From: Steromphala cineraria
Lineage: Eukaryota > Mollusca > Gastropoda > Trochida > Trochidae
Reading direction: 5' to 3'
Assembly (NCBI GenBank): GCA_916613615.1
Contig: OU744730.1
Location: 31,530,815-31,594,814 of the forward strand
DNA: 64,000 nucleotides
Below the pieces are notes generated by a model, which saw only the letters and a list, made by a program, of their open reading frames with translations, was not told the origin of the DNA and made no database searches. The translations under genes were made by a program, and so were the position numbers. Below, one piece after another: positions 44,891-57,180 of this stretch. Numbering within the stretch: position 1 is the stretch's first letter; the number at the start of each line of letters is the position of its first letter.

Positions 44891-46310
44891 TTCAAGCACT
44901 TAAGATGCTTTTAGAGGACGTCCTAAGAATTAGGCCTATTTATATGAATTTGACATTTTTGTGATAAGTCACATTTGGAAACTCACAGCAGCTTGTGAAG
45001 TGATAAGATTTATCATTAACAACAGGGATTGTGATGAAAGATATACTTGAGGACTTGAAAGGATTCTTCTGTCTCTGTCTTTAACCTCTTTTATTCAATC
45101 TGACATTAACACGTCTGGGAGTCTCTTCAAAGACATCAAAAAGTCTTAAACTGATAGAGAAAAAATTCCCTTCTGAATCAACCCTTCACATCGAACTGCA
45201 CGTGAGGGGCCGTCTGTAAATTGTGAAAAATCAAACTCGACGATTTTCACAGCCCATTGTTAACCATAAAGAATCAAAGAGGCGTAAATCATAACCCGGA
45301 GATGTTTGTATGCTATTATAAAGCCTTAGTAAATTTCAGAATGTGGATGGTCTAAAAAGTAAGGTTAAATTGTTGAAGATAACATTAAACATGACAAATT
45401 CGTTTTTTAATGGCTCTAGATATTATAAGATTAACTGCAAATAACTATTACATAATCTATGTGTATACATATATACCTTTTGAAGCTAATATGTCTGTTT
45501 CATAATCTGATTTTACATCAATTATTCAAGAAATTGATGAATGTGTCTCCGATGACAACCTCAACCCTAATCTCACTGAATCAAACTGCCTTCACTTACA
45601 ATAATCTGTGTCTAGACCGACCTAATTAATATTTCTGATTGTACCATCACCCCCAAAATCATCCTACCGAGTGACAATAACCATAAACTAATAACATACA
45701 GAACACAAGATCTGTAATAGATATTTCTCATGAAATTTAATTGAACTATTGTAAATAAATAAACCTGATAATCATATAATATGTGCTGTTTTCTCATAGA
45801 ATTTTAACTGCCTATTCGACGATATTACTATACTATTTCCAATATTATCAAACTAGAATATGCCACTTCATGGGAGACATTGTGCTTATCGTTCCCCTAT
45901 CTAATCTTGTTGGAGTTGAATTAAGTGTAACAATAAATCATAAACCATAGGCTTCTGTTAGACGCATTTGTGATTACTCCTCACAATATATTTGGTTTGT
46001 TTACATCAAATAATGAGTTGATATTCTTCAACGTGCTGCCAGCAGCATTTCAGCTTTACAAAGTGTCGTTGTTGGACTTTGGATGCCAACAAGATTTAGT
46101 TTGCCTTAGATTTGTCTGATAACTGTTCAATATTAGAGTGGATGACCAAGAGATGGCAACTTATGATAAAAACAGAAATAATCTATCTGTCAGTCATTTG
46201 GTTTCCCCAGAGATGTATTTGTCATGGCTTTATGACTCCTTATGGCTTTTCTGGACAGTGCTCGAATCATTTGTGTCATTTTGGTTGATTTATGATAAAT
46301 CGCTTGATAA
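44891..46310 (+). pseudogene. Array segments S1-S2-S3-S4, copy 10 (no MITE)
   Basis: S1 at 44,891-45,300 is readable as LTLTRLGVSSKTSKSLKL and EKKFPSESTLHIELHVRG before a stop. S2 is at 45,520-45,620, S3 at 45,680-46,080 and S4 at 46,085-46,310, with the same TTA in place of the usual TAA as copy 5. A small deletion after GGACTTTGGATG removed the MITE target region. It is the duplicate of 31.7-33.15 kb. Confidence 0.55.
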
Positions 46311-46575
46311 ATCATGGCTGCTTGTAGTATTACAGGGTGAAAGCCCACTACACTACTGTGGCTTTGCATTTCGGTGAAACCTGCGAGTATATCCTGGAAC
46401 TAGCGAACCACGGATGGTACTGGGCCGAAATTCAGTGTAGCATTGCATCAAAACCTAGCGTGTAGAAAGAATTTCTACTGCAGACAAAGTTGCCGAGCAC
46501 CTTGCAGGACTCGAACCACGGACCTGTTGACCAGAAGACATACGCGCTAACTACTTTACTACCCGCCCCTCGTAA
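46311..46575 (-). repeat. tRNA-derived SINE
   Basis: Third member of the 17.4/33.2/46.3-kb set. B box GGTTCGAGTCC on minus; head region eroded (CAGAAGACATACGCG). Confidence 0.8.
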
Positions 46576-47721
46576 CATGAAATGATTTTGTCTATGGATA
46601 TATATCACGAAAAATCCGCCAGAGATAGTCCTATTTTTCAGTTTACAACTCTCAACTCTGGATAGAAAAAGAACATTTGTGTGTAAAGTCATATATGACT
46701 CTGAACTTTTGCATCTTATAAACAATGAATTAGTCAGGGACAGCCCGGCATCATTCTAATGACAATGAAAACTTGAAATCTCATGATGACGGCATGACAG
46801 ATAGGCAACTTCTGATGACCATGTTTGTAGGTTATTTTCTGAATACTTTTGAAGTATTTCTTTTGGACGTCACGGGTTTCTCGATTCGAAAGTAACACTA
46901 ATAGTCCAAGTTAATAGACAGGGGTAAATCGTTTTACCATTTTACCAGTATCAGTAGAGAGCCTAATCCAGTGCTACCTATGAAAACTATGTCATATCTG
47001 ATAACGATAGTTGACAGGCAATGTTACCTTAATTAAAGCACTTAAGATGCTTTTAGAGGACGTCCTAAGAATAAGGCCTCTTTTTATGAATTTGACATTT
47101 TTGTGATAAGTCACATTTGGAAACTCACAGCAGCTTGTGAAGTAATAAGATTTATCATTAACAACAGGGCTTGTGATGAAAGATACCCTTGCGGACTTAA
47201 AAGGATTCTTCTGTTTCTGTCTTTTAACCTCTTTAAACCAATCGGACATTAGCACGTCTGGGAGTGTCTTCAAAGACATCAAAAAGACTTTTAGAGATAA
47301 AAACACCCTGCTGAATCAACCCTTCACATCGAACTGCATGCGAGAGGCTGTCTGTAAATTGTGATATTTCAAACTCGACGACTTCTGCAGCCCCTTTTTA
47401 ACCGTAAAGAATCAAAGAGGCGTAAATCATAACCGGGAGATGTTTGAAAACACTTAGGAAATTTCAGAATGTGGAAGGTCTTAAAAGTATGGTTTAATTG
47501 TTCAAGATGACATGAAGCTGCATGACAAATTTGTTTTTGAGTGGCTCTAGATATTGTAAGATTAACTGCAAATAACTATTTCATAATCTAAGTGTATGTA
47601 CATTTTGAAACTAACATATCTGTTTCCGCGGGAATTCGTCATCTGATTTTACATCAATTAGTCAAGAAACTGATGAATGTGTCTCCGATGACAACCTCAA
47701 CCCTTATCTCACTGAATCAAA
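46576..47721 (+). pseudogene. Spacer plus array segments S1-S2, copy 11
   Basis: The spacer repeats 33,416-33,790. S1 at 47,040-47,370 is open on plus for 63 codons (MMKDTLADLKGFFCFCLL) and on minus for 104 codons (KNPFKSARVSFIT, CCEFPNVTYHKNVKFIK). S2 at 47,655-47,721 is cut after CTCACTGAATCAAA and joined straight to the MITE interior, so late S2, S3 and the left part of the MITE are missing. Confidence 0.55.
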
Positions 47722-47886
47722 CCCTTTCCATGCGATAAGCGCTGTCATTTGATAAAGAAATTCAAATGAATTGTGTTGCAATTTTATCCGCCAGGGGAAA
47801 CTGCCGGAACCTACGGATTTCGGCGTAATAGAACAAAGGCTGTATCAACATTTTATGACTTGATCTGCCTCTGTAGGGAGAGAATG
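47722..47886. mobile_element. 9-bp-TSD MITE, right half only
   Basis: This begins in the interior (CCCTTTCCATGCGATAAGC) and ends GGGAGAGAATG at 47,886, followed by AGTGAGAGG, a one-base variant of the shared target duplicate. The left half was removed by the deletion that fused S2 to the MITE. Confidence 0.75.
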
Positions 47887-48850
47887 AGTGAGAGGATATA
47901 TTTTTGGTTTGCAAACATCAGAACTAAATGTCCTATAGATTTATCTGATATCTGTACAATATTAGAGTGGATGACCAAGAAATCACAAGGGATGTTAACC
48001 TTTGATAAAACCAGAAATAATCTCTCCGTCAGTCATTTGGTATCCCTGGAGGTTTATTTGTCATGGCTTTATGATCCCTAATGGCTTTTCTGATCAGTAC
48101 TCGAATCATTTGTGTCATTCTGTTTGATTTATGATAAATCGCTTCCAGAATATATCAATGGGTTTATTATGTGAACTGTCATGAGTTGTTTAAAATGAAA
48201 TATTGTTTTTGTCGAGAAACATGTATAAACATTATAACACTCGAACATGTACAACAAGAACATTTTTTAGATCACCCATACTGGTTGAAAATGGCTTGAT
48301 TGATTTGTGATTTAACTCGACACAACCATTGGTTTCTTTCACAGACTTGTGTTTTTAGAATCTGTTATTGTAAAATCGGACTTATTCAATATTAGACATT
48401 TTGCATTGATTACTCTTGAGTGAAAGTGGAACAGGATATAATTCTGTATACATCATTATCTCTGAATATTTCTGGGGCATTAATAAGTGACTCTGACTTT
48501 CCTAAAATCGCATCAGCCGTCTGACACTTTTAGTCTGAGGTAGCGGAAATGCTTGTCACGAAGAGACTAAAGAGATTTTGGTTCGTTTTGGCTGAATTGA
48601 TCTATTTTGGCACGGAGATGATGATTAACAAACAAGTACTCTCTCTTATGTGTGTTACGAATATCGAGCTGTTATCAGCTTTATTGTAGAAAGTTGTAGA
48701 AGAGCCGGATACAATACTATGGCCTTGTTCTTTTACAATTAAGGCCTGCTAATTCATGCACTTATTCCCTTAAAATCGGTGATCATAAGATTATTTGCAT
48801 ACTTGCTTTTTGGAATAAATGTTTCTATTAAAATGCACTGAAATAATGCT
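47887..48850 (+). repeat. Long array unit, partial diverged last copy (E)
   Basis: S4 (47,888-48,081) gives a readable frame to TAA (CTILEWMTKKSQGMLTFD; YLSWLYDP). The 77-codon-frame region (48,110-48,370) is eroded, and the spacer is recognisable up to about 48,840 (CTTATTCCCTTAAAATCGG). The array ends here, just before the satellite. Confidence 0.65.
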
Positions 48851-49124
48851 CATTTCAAAACATTTCAAGTTGAAGATCAAACATTAAAAATGCTTTCTTA
48901 ATCCTCGATAACCGTTATTTCATTATCAAGTATCTGAATCAAAATCATGTTTACAGGCTTATTTTTCGGGCAAAAACTGTGAAGAGGGTTACTATGTAAT
49001 ATATTTGTATTATATTTGGACTATTTTATTTGTATATTTGATATATGAAGGACAATTTGGCCGATTGTTAAATAAATGTATTTTGTTTTAAAAATCATCA
49101 TTATTATCTTATTCCTAAGGGATG
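48851..49124. other. AT-rich boundary between array and satellite
   Basis: No feature seen. The sequence is AT-rich and separates the last recognisable array unit from the first degenerate satellite monomers. Confidence 0.4.
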
Positions 49125-52100
49125 AGGAATTATGTGTCGGTTAGGGTAACATAATGTAAATCTACAAAGAGTTCTGTCAGGTTAGGTTAAACCCCTTTGT
49201 AAAAAATGTGATTGCTCTCGGTCAGTTTTTCAAGAAATTGATTTGTTTTTGAAAAAAAACCTTTTTCTGTGGATGAGGATACGGTAAAATCAACGGATCT
49301 CTTTTAAAATTGATTTTTGGAAAGCTACGAAAGATTCAGTTAAGTAAATTAGTTTCTGTATACAGAATGGTAGTTTATAACAGAAAGCCTTTTGGAAAAT
49401 TATTTTTAAAATCTCATGTTTTAGTAAACAGTTATTTAGACTCATTACAGGATAGGGTTAAGGTTTAATCAAGGGATATGTTTGAACAATCGGACAGCTG
49501 GCTGTGAATAGTTTCTTAAAGTTTACTTAGCAAGTTTTTATATATCAATGACAGCAAAAAAAACATTTTGGAAGAGTTGAGTAAATTAAAACTATTTTCT
49601 ATAAGATGTTGAAAGCAGAAAACCACTTTTGACTAAATATTTCTCAAAATATTATTGTTTTATAAACCCAAATTTAGACACATTAGTGGATAGGGTTAAG
49701 GTTGAAACGAGGGTCAGAGTCTAATATTCCTACAACTTGTAGAAGAGTCTGTAAAGGATATTCAAACTGTTTTCTATGTATTGTTGATAGCAGAAAACAA
49801 GTTTTCTATATATTATTCATAGCATAAAGGCCCTTTTGATTTAAAAAATTGCATTTTTGACTCATTAGTGGATAGGGTTAGGGTAAAATTGAGGGTTAGG
49901 GTTTAACATTTGGGAAAGCAAATTAGGGTTTAGTTAGTATATTCAAAGTAGGGTTTAGTTAGTATATTCAAAGTATAAGTTTTTTCCTAAACAATATCTG
50001 ATTTAAAAAATTGCATTTTTGACCCATTAGTGGATAGGGTAAGGGTAAAATTGAGGGTTAGGGTTTAACATTTGGGAAAGCTACTTAGAGTTCTGGTAAG
50101 TATATTCAAATTGTTTTCTATGTATTATTCATAGCAGAAGACAACGAAGGACCAATTATTTCCCATGATATTATTGTTTTTATAAACACCAATTTAGACT
50201 GATTAGTGAATAGGGTTAGGGTTGAAACGAGGGTCAGAGTCTAATATTCTGACAACTTGTGGAAGGGTCTGTAAAGGGTTTTCAAACAGTTTTCTATATA
50301 TTATTCATAGCATAAAGGCCCTTTTGGTGTATTTTTTCCAAACATATCTCTGACTTTGAAATATTGCATTTTTGACTCATTTGTGTATTCAAACTGTTTT
50401 CTGTATATTGTTTACAGCATAAAGGCCCTTTTGGTCGAACTTTTCCAAATTTATCTCTGACTTTGTAAAATTGCATTTTTGACTAATTAGTGGATAGGGT
50501 TAGGGTAAAATTGAGGGTTAGGGTTTAACATTTGGGAAAACAAATAAGGGTTTAGTTAGTATATTCAAAGTATTTTCTATGTATTATTCATAGCAGTAAA
50601 CCACGAAGGACCAATTATTTCCCATGATATTATTGTTTTTATAAACACCAATTTAGACACATTAGTGGATAGGGTTAGGGTTGACACGAGGGTCAGAGTC
50701 TAATATTCTGACAACTTGTGGAAGGGTCTGTAAAGGGTTTTCAAACAGTTTTCTATATATTATTCATAGCATAAAGGCCCTTTTGGTGTATTTTTTGCAA
50801 AAATATCTCTGACTTTGAAATATTGCATGTTTGACTCATTAGTGGATAGAGTTAGGGTAAAATTGAGGGTTAGGGTTTAACATTTGGGAAAGCAACTAAG
50901 GGTTTTGGTTAGTATATTCAAAGTATTTTCTATGTATTGTTGATAACAGAAAACCACGAAGGACCAATTATTTTCCATGATATTAGTGTTCTTGTTAACA
51001 CCAATTTAGACACATTAGTGGATAGGGTAAGGGTTAAAACGAGGGTTAGAGTTTAATATTCTGACAACTTGTGGAAATGTCTGTAATGGGTTTTTAAACA
51101 GTTTTCTATCTATTATTTATAGCATGAAGGCCCTTTTGGTCGGTTTTTTCCAAAAATATCTCTGATTTGAAAAATTGCATTTTTGACCCATTAGTGGATA
51201 GGGTTAGGGTAAAATTGAGGGTTAGGGTTTAACATTTGGGAAAGCAAATTAGGGTTTAGTTAGTATATTCAAAGTATTTTGTATGTATTGTTGATAGCAG
51301 AAAACCACGAAGGGCCAATTATTTCCCATGATATTATTGTTCTTGTTAACACCAATTTAGAAACATTAGTGGATAGGGTTAGGGTAAAAAACGAGGGTTA
51401 GAGTTTAATATTCTGACAACTTGTGGAAGGGTCTGTAAAGGGTATTCAAACTGTTTTCTGTATATTGTTTACAGCATAAAGGCCCTTTTGGTCGAATTTT
51501 TCCCAAAATATCTCTGACTTTGATAAGTTGCAATTTTGACCCATTAGTGGATAGGGTTAGGGTAAATTTGATGGTTAGGTTTAACATTTGGGAAAGCTAC
51601 TTAGAGTGTTGGTAATTATATTCAAACTACTTTCTATGTATTGTTGATAGCAGAAAACCACGAAGGACCACTTATTTCCCATGATATTATTGTTCTTGTT
51701 AACACCAATTTAGACACATTAGTGGATAGGGTTAGGGTTAAAACGAGGGTTAAAGTTTAATATTTTGACAACATGCGGATGGGTCTGTAAAGGGTAATCA
51801 ATCTGTTTTCTATATTTTATTTACAGCATAAAGGCCCTTTTGGTCGAACTTTTCCAAATTTATCTCTGACTTCGAAAAATTGCATTTTTGACTCATTAGT
51901 GGATAGGGTAAGGGTAAAATTGAGGGTTAGGGTTTAACATTTGGGAAAGCAACTTAGGGTTTTGGTTAGTATATTAAAACTATATTCTATGTATTGTTGA
52001 AAGCAGAATACCATGAAGGACCAATTATTTCCCATGATATTATTGTTCTTGTTAACACCAATTTAGACACATTAGTGGACAGTGTTAGGGTTCAAACGAG

Positions 52101-55100
52101 GGTAAGAGTTTAATATTCTGACAACTTCTGGAGGGGTCTGTAAAGGGTATTCAAACTGTTTTCTGTATATTGTTTACAGCATGAAGGCCCTTTTGGTCGA
52201 ATTTTTCCAAAAATATCTCTGGCTTTGAAGAATTGAAATTTTGACCCATTAGTGAATAGGGTTAGGTTAAAATTGAGAGTTAGGGTTTAACATTTGGGAA
52301 AGCTACTTAGAGTTCTTGTAAGTATATTAAAACTATATTCTATGTATTGTTGAAAGCAGAATACCATGAAGGACCAATTATTTCCCATGATATTATTGTT
52401 TTTATAAACACCAATTTAGACACATTAGTGGATAGGGTTAGGGTTTAAACGAGGGTTAGAGTTTCATATTCTGACAACTTGCGGATGGGTCTGTAAAGGG
52501 TATCTAAACTGTTTTCTGTATATTGTTTACAGCATAAAGGCCCTTTTGGTCGAATTTTTCCAGAAATATATCTGACTTTGATAAGTTGCAATTTTGACCC
52601 ATTAGTGGATAGGGTTAGGGTAAATTTGATGGTTAGGTTTAACATTTGGGAAAGCTACTTAGAGTGTTGGTAATTATATTCAAACTACTTTCTATGTATT
52701 GTTGATAGCAGAAAACCACGAAGGACCACTTATTTCCCATGATATTATTGTCCTTATAAACACCAATTTAGACACATTAGTGGATATGGTTAGGGTTAAA
52801 ACGAGGGTTAGAGTTCAAAATTCTGAGAACCTGCAGATGGGTCTGTAAAGGGTAATCAATCTGTTTTCTATATATTGTTTACAGCATAAAGGCCCTTTTG
52901 GTCGAACTTTTCCAAATTTATCTCTGACTTCGAAAAATTGCATTTTTGACTCATTAGTGGATAGGGTTAGGGTAAAATTGAGGGTTAGGGTTTAACATTT
53001 TGGAAAGCAACTTAGGGTTTTGGTTAGTATATTCAAACTATTTTCTATGTATTGTTGATAACAGTAAACCACGAAGGGCCAATTATTTCCCATGATATTA
53101 TTGTTCTTGTTAACACCAATTTAGACACATTAGTGGATAGGGTTAGGGTTAAAACGAGGGTTAAAGTTTAGTATTTTGACAACATGCGGATGGGTCTGTA
53201 AAGGGTAATCAATCTGTTTTCTATATTTTATTTACAGCATAAAGGCCCTTTTGGTCGAACTTTTCCAAATTTATCTCTGACTTCGAAAAATTGCATTTTT
53301 GACTCATTAGTGGATAGGGTAAGGGTAAAATTGAGGGTTAGGGTTTAACATTTGGGAAAGCAACTTAGGGTTTTGGTTAGTATATTAAAACTATATTCTA
53401 TGTATTGTTGAAAGCAGAATACCATGAAGGACCAATTATTTCCCATGATATTATTGTTCTTGTTAACACCAATTTAGACACATTAGTGGACAGTGTTAGG
53501 GATCAAACGAGGGTAAGAGTTTAATATTCTGACAACTTCTGGAGGGGTCTGTAAAGGGTATTCAAACTGTTTTCTGTATATTGTTTACAGCATGAAGGCC
53601 CTTTTGGTCGAATTTTTCCAAAAATATCTCTGGCTTTGAAGAATTGAAATTTTGACCCATTAGTGAATAGGGTTAGGTTAAAATTGAGGGTTAGGGTTTA
53701 ACATTTGGGAAAGCTACTTAGAGTGTTGGTAAGTATATTCAAACTATTTTCTATGTATTGTTGAAAGCAGAAAACCACGAAGGACCAATTATTTCCCATG
53801 ATATTATTGCTCTTATAAACACCAATTTAGACACAATAGTGAATAGGGTTAGGGTTAAAACGAGGGTTAGAGTTCAAAATTCTGAGAACTTGCAGATGGG
53901 TCTGTAAAGGGTAATCAATCTGTTTTCTATATATTGTTTACAGCATAAAGGCCCTTTTGGTCGAACTTTTCCAAATTTATCTCTGACTTCGAAAAATTAC
54001 ATTTTTGACTCATTAGTGGATAGGGTTAGGGTAAAATTGAGGGTTAGGGTTTAACATTTGGGAAAGCAACTTAGGGTTTTGGTTAGTATATTCAAACTAT
54101 TTTCTATGTATTGTTGATAACAGAAAACCACGAAGGACCAATTATTTCCCATGATATTATTGTTCTTGTTAACACCAATTTAGACACATAAGTGGACAGT
54201 GTTAGGGTTCAAACGAGGGCAAGAGTTTAATATTCTGACAACTTCTGGAGGGGTCTGTAAAGGGTATTCAAACTGTTTTCTGTATATTGTTTACAGCATG
54301 AGGGCCCTTTTGGTCGAATTTTTCCAAAAATTTCTCTGGCTTTGAAGAATTGAAATTTTGACCCATAAGTGAATAGGGTGAGGTTAAAATTGAGGGTTAG
54401 GGTTTAACATTTGGGAAAGCTACTTAGAGTGTTGGTAAGTATATTCAAACTATTTTCTTTGTACTGTTGATAGCAGAATACCGTAAAGGAACAATTATTT
54501 CCCAAGATATTATTGTTCTTGTAAACACCAATTTAGACACACTAGTGGATAGGGTTAGGGTTTAAACGAGGGTTAGAGTTTCATATTCTGACAACTTGCG
54601 GATGAGTCGGTAAAAGGTATCCAAACAGTTTTCTGTATATTGTTTACATCATAAAGGCCCTTTTGGTTGAATTTTTCCAAAATAATCTTTGACTAAGAAA
54701 AATTGCATTTTTGACTCATTAGTGGATAGGGTTAGGGTAAAATTGAGGGTTAGGTTTTAACATTTTGAAAAGTTACCTAGAGTTCTGGTAAGTATATTCA
54801 AACTATTTTCTATTCACTGTTGATAGCTGAAAACCACAAAGGACCAATTATTTCCCAAGATATTATTGTTTTAAAAACACCAATTTAGACACACTAGTGG
54901 ATAGGGTTAGGGTTTAAACGAGGGTTAGATTTTAATATTCTTACAACTTGCGGATGGGTCTGTAAAGGGTATCCAAACGATTTTATATGTATCGTTTGCA
55001 GCATAAAGGCTTTTTTGGCCGAGTTTATCCCAAAACATCTTTGACTTTGAAAAAAAGCATTTTTGACTCATTAGTGGATAGCGTTAGGGTAAAATTGAGA

Positions 55101-57180
55101 GTTAGGGTTTAACATTTGGGAAAGCTACTTAGAGTTTGGTTAGTATATTAAAACTATTTTCTATGTACTGTTGATAGCACTAAACCACGAAGGACCAATC
55201 ATTTACCATGATATTATTGTTTTTATAAACACAAATTAAGACACATTAACGGATAGGGTTAGGGTTGAAACAAGGGTTATAGTTTAATATTCTGACAACT
55301 TGCGGATGTGTCTATAAAGGTTATCCAAACTGTTTTCTGTATATTGTTTACAGCATTAAGGCAATTTTTGGTCGAATCTTTCCCAAAAAATCTATTACTT
55401 TGAAAAATTGCATTTTTGACCCATTAGTGGATAGGGTTAGGGTAAAATTGAGGGTTAGGGTTTAACATTTGGGAAAGCTGCTTAGAGTTCTGGTAAGTAT
55501 ATTCAAACTATTTTCTATGTATTGTTGATTGCAAAAAACCACGAAGGATCATATATTTCACATCAAAATTATTGTTCTTAAACGAGGTTTAGAATTTAAT
55601 ATTCTGACAACTTGCGAATGGGTCTGTAAAGGGTATCCCATCTGTTTACTATATATAGTTTACAGCATTAAGGCCCTTTAGGTTGAATTTTTCCAAAATT
55701 ATCTCTGACTTTGAAAAATTGCAATTTTGACTCATTAGTGGATAGCGTTAGGGTAAAATTGAGGGTTAGGGTTTAACATTTGGGAAAGCTACTAAGAGTT
55801 CTGGTAAGTTTATTCAAAAAAAATTCTATGTATTGTTGATAGCAGAAAACCACGAAGGAACAATTATTTCCCATGATATTATTGTTCTTATAAACACCAA
55901 TTTAGACACACTAGTGGATAGGGTTAGGGTTTAAACGAGGGTTAGAGTTTCATATTCTGACAACTTGCGGATGAGTCGGTAAAAGGTATCCAAACAGTTT
56001 TCTGTATATTGTTTACATCATAAAGGCCCTTTTGGTTGAATTTTTCCAAAATAATCTTAGACTAAGAAAAATTGCATTTTTGACTCATTAGTGGATAGGG
56101 TAAGGGTAAAATTGAGGGTTAGGTTTTAACATTTTGAAAAGTTACCTAGAGTTCTGGTAAGTATATTCAAACTATTTTCTATGCACTGTTGATAGCTGAA
56201 AACCACAAAGGACCAATTATTTCCCAAGATATTATTGTTTTAAAAACACCAATTTAGACACACTAGTGGATAGGGTTAGGGTTTAAACGAGGGTTAGATT
56301 TTGATATTCTGACAACTTGCGGATGAGTCGGTAAAAGGTATCCAAACAGTTTTCTGTATATTGTTTACATCATAAAGGCCCTTTTGGTTGAATTTTTCCA
56401 AAAATATCTCTGACTTTGAAAAATTGCATTTTTGACTAATTAGTGGATAGGGTTAGGGTTAAAATGACGTTTAGGGTTTAACATTTGGGAAAGCTACTTA
56501 GAGTTCTGGTAAGTTTATTTAAAAAAAATTCTATGTATTGTTGATAACAGAAAACCGAGAAGGACCAATTATTTCCCATGATAATATTGTTTTTATAAAC
56601 ACCAATTTAGACACACTAGTGGATAGGGTTAGGGTTTAAACGAGGGTTAGAGTTTAATATTCTGACAACTTGCGGATGGGTCGGTAAAGGGTATCCAAAC
56701 TGTTTTCTGTATATTGTTTACAGCATAAAGGCCCTTTTGGTCGAATTTTTCCAAAAATATCTCTGACTTTGAAAAATTGCATTTTTGACTAATTAGTTGA
56801 TAGGGTTAGGGTTAAAATGACGTTTAGGGTTTAACATTTGGGAAAGCTACTTAGAGTTCTGGTAAGTATATTCAACTATTTTCTATGTATTGTTGATAGC
56901 AGAAAACCACGAAGGACCATATATTTCCCATCAAAATTATTGTTCTTATAAACACCAATTTAGACAAACTAGTGGATAGGGTTAGGGTTAAAACGAGGGT
57001 TAGAGTTGTATATTCTGACAACTTGTGGAAGGGTCTGTTAAGGGTATTCAAACTTTTTTCTGTATATTGTTTACATCATAAAGGCCCTTTTGGTTAGAGT
57101 AAAATTGAGGGTTAGGGTTTAACATTTGGGAAAGCTACTAGCGGTTCTGTTCAGTATATTCACACTATTTTCAATGTAGT
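49125..57180 (+). repeat. Dimeric 352-353 bp satellite with telomere-like GGGTTAGGG motifs
   Basis: About 22 tandem units. Each unit has two related halves of about 176 bp, both starting near CATTAGTGGATAGGGTTAGG. Half A continues AAAATTGAGGGTTAGGGTTT, AACATTTGGGAAAGC and CCACGAAGGACCAATTATTT. Half B continues AAAACGAGGGTTAGAG, GACAACTTGCGGATGGGTC and CATAAAGGCCCTTTTGGTCG. The marker GTTTAACATTT recurs at 50,521, 50,873, 51,223, 51,578, 51,931, 52,283, 52,636, 52,988, 53,341, 53,694, 54,048, 54,401, 54,753, 55,106 and 55,458: a 350-355 bp spacing. Two shorter steps occur later (about 311 and 286 bp). Units 1,059 bp and about 1,407 bp apart are more alike than neighbours. Monomers before about 49,900 are degenerate. 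Frames of 60-66 codons inside are not genes. Confidence 0.93.

Noticed and set aside
50294..52645. Several 60-66 codon minus frames with shared peptide (GPLCCKQYTENSLNT)
   Set aside because: They repeat at satellite spacing and are translations of the 353-bp unit.
49125..57180. True telomere or interstitial telomeric array
   Set aside because: TTAGGG-like words occur only as short blocks inside a 353-bp unit; there is no run of perfect TTAGGG repeats.
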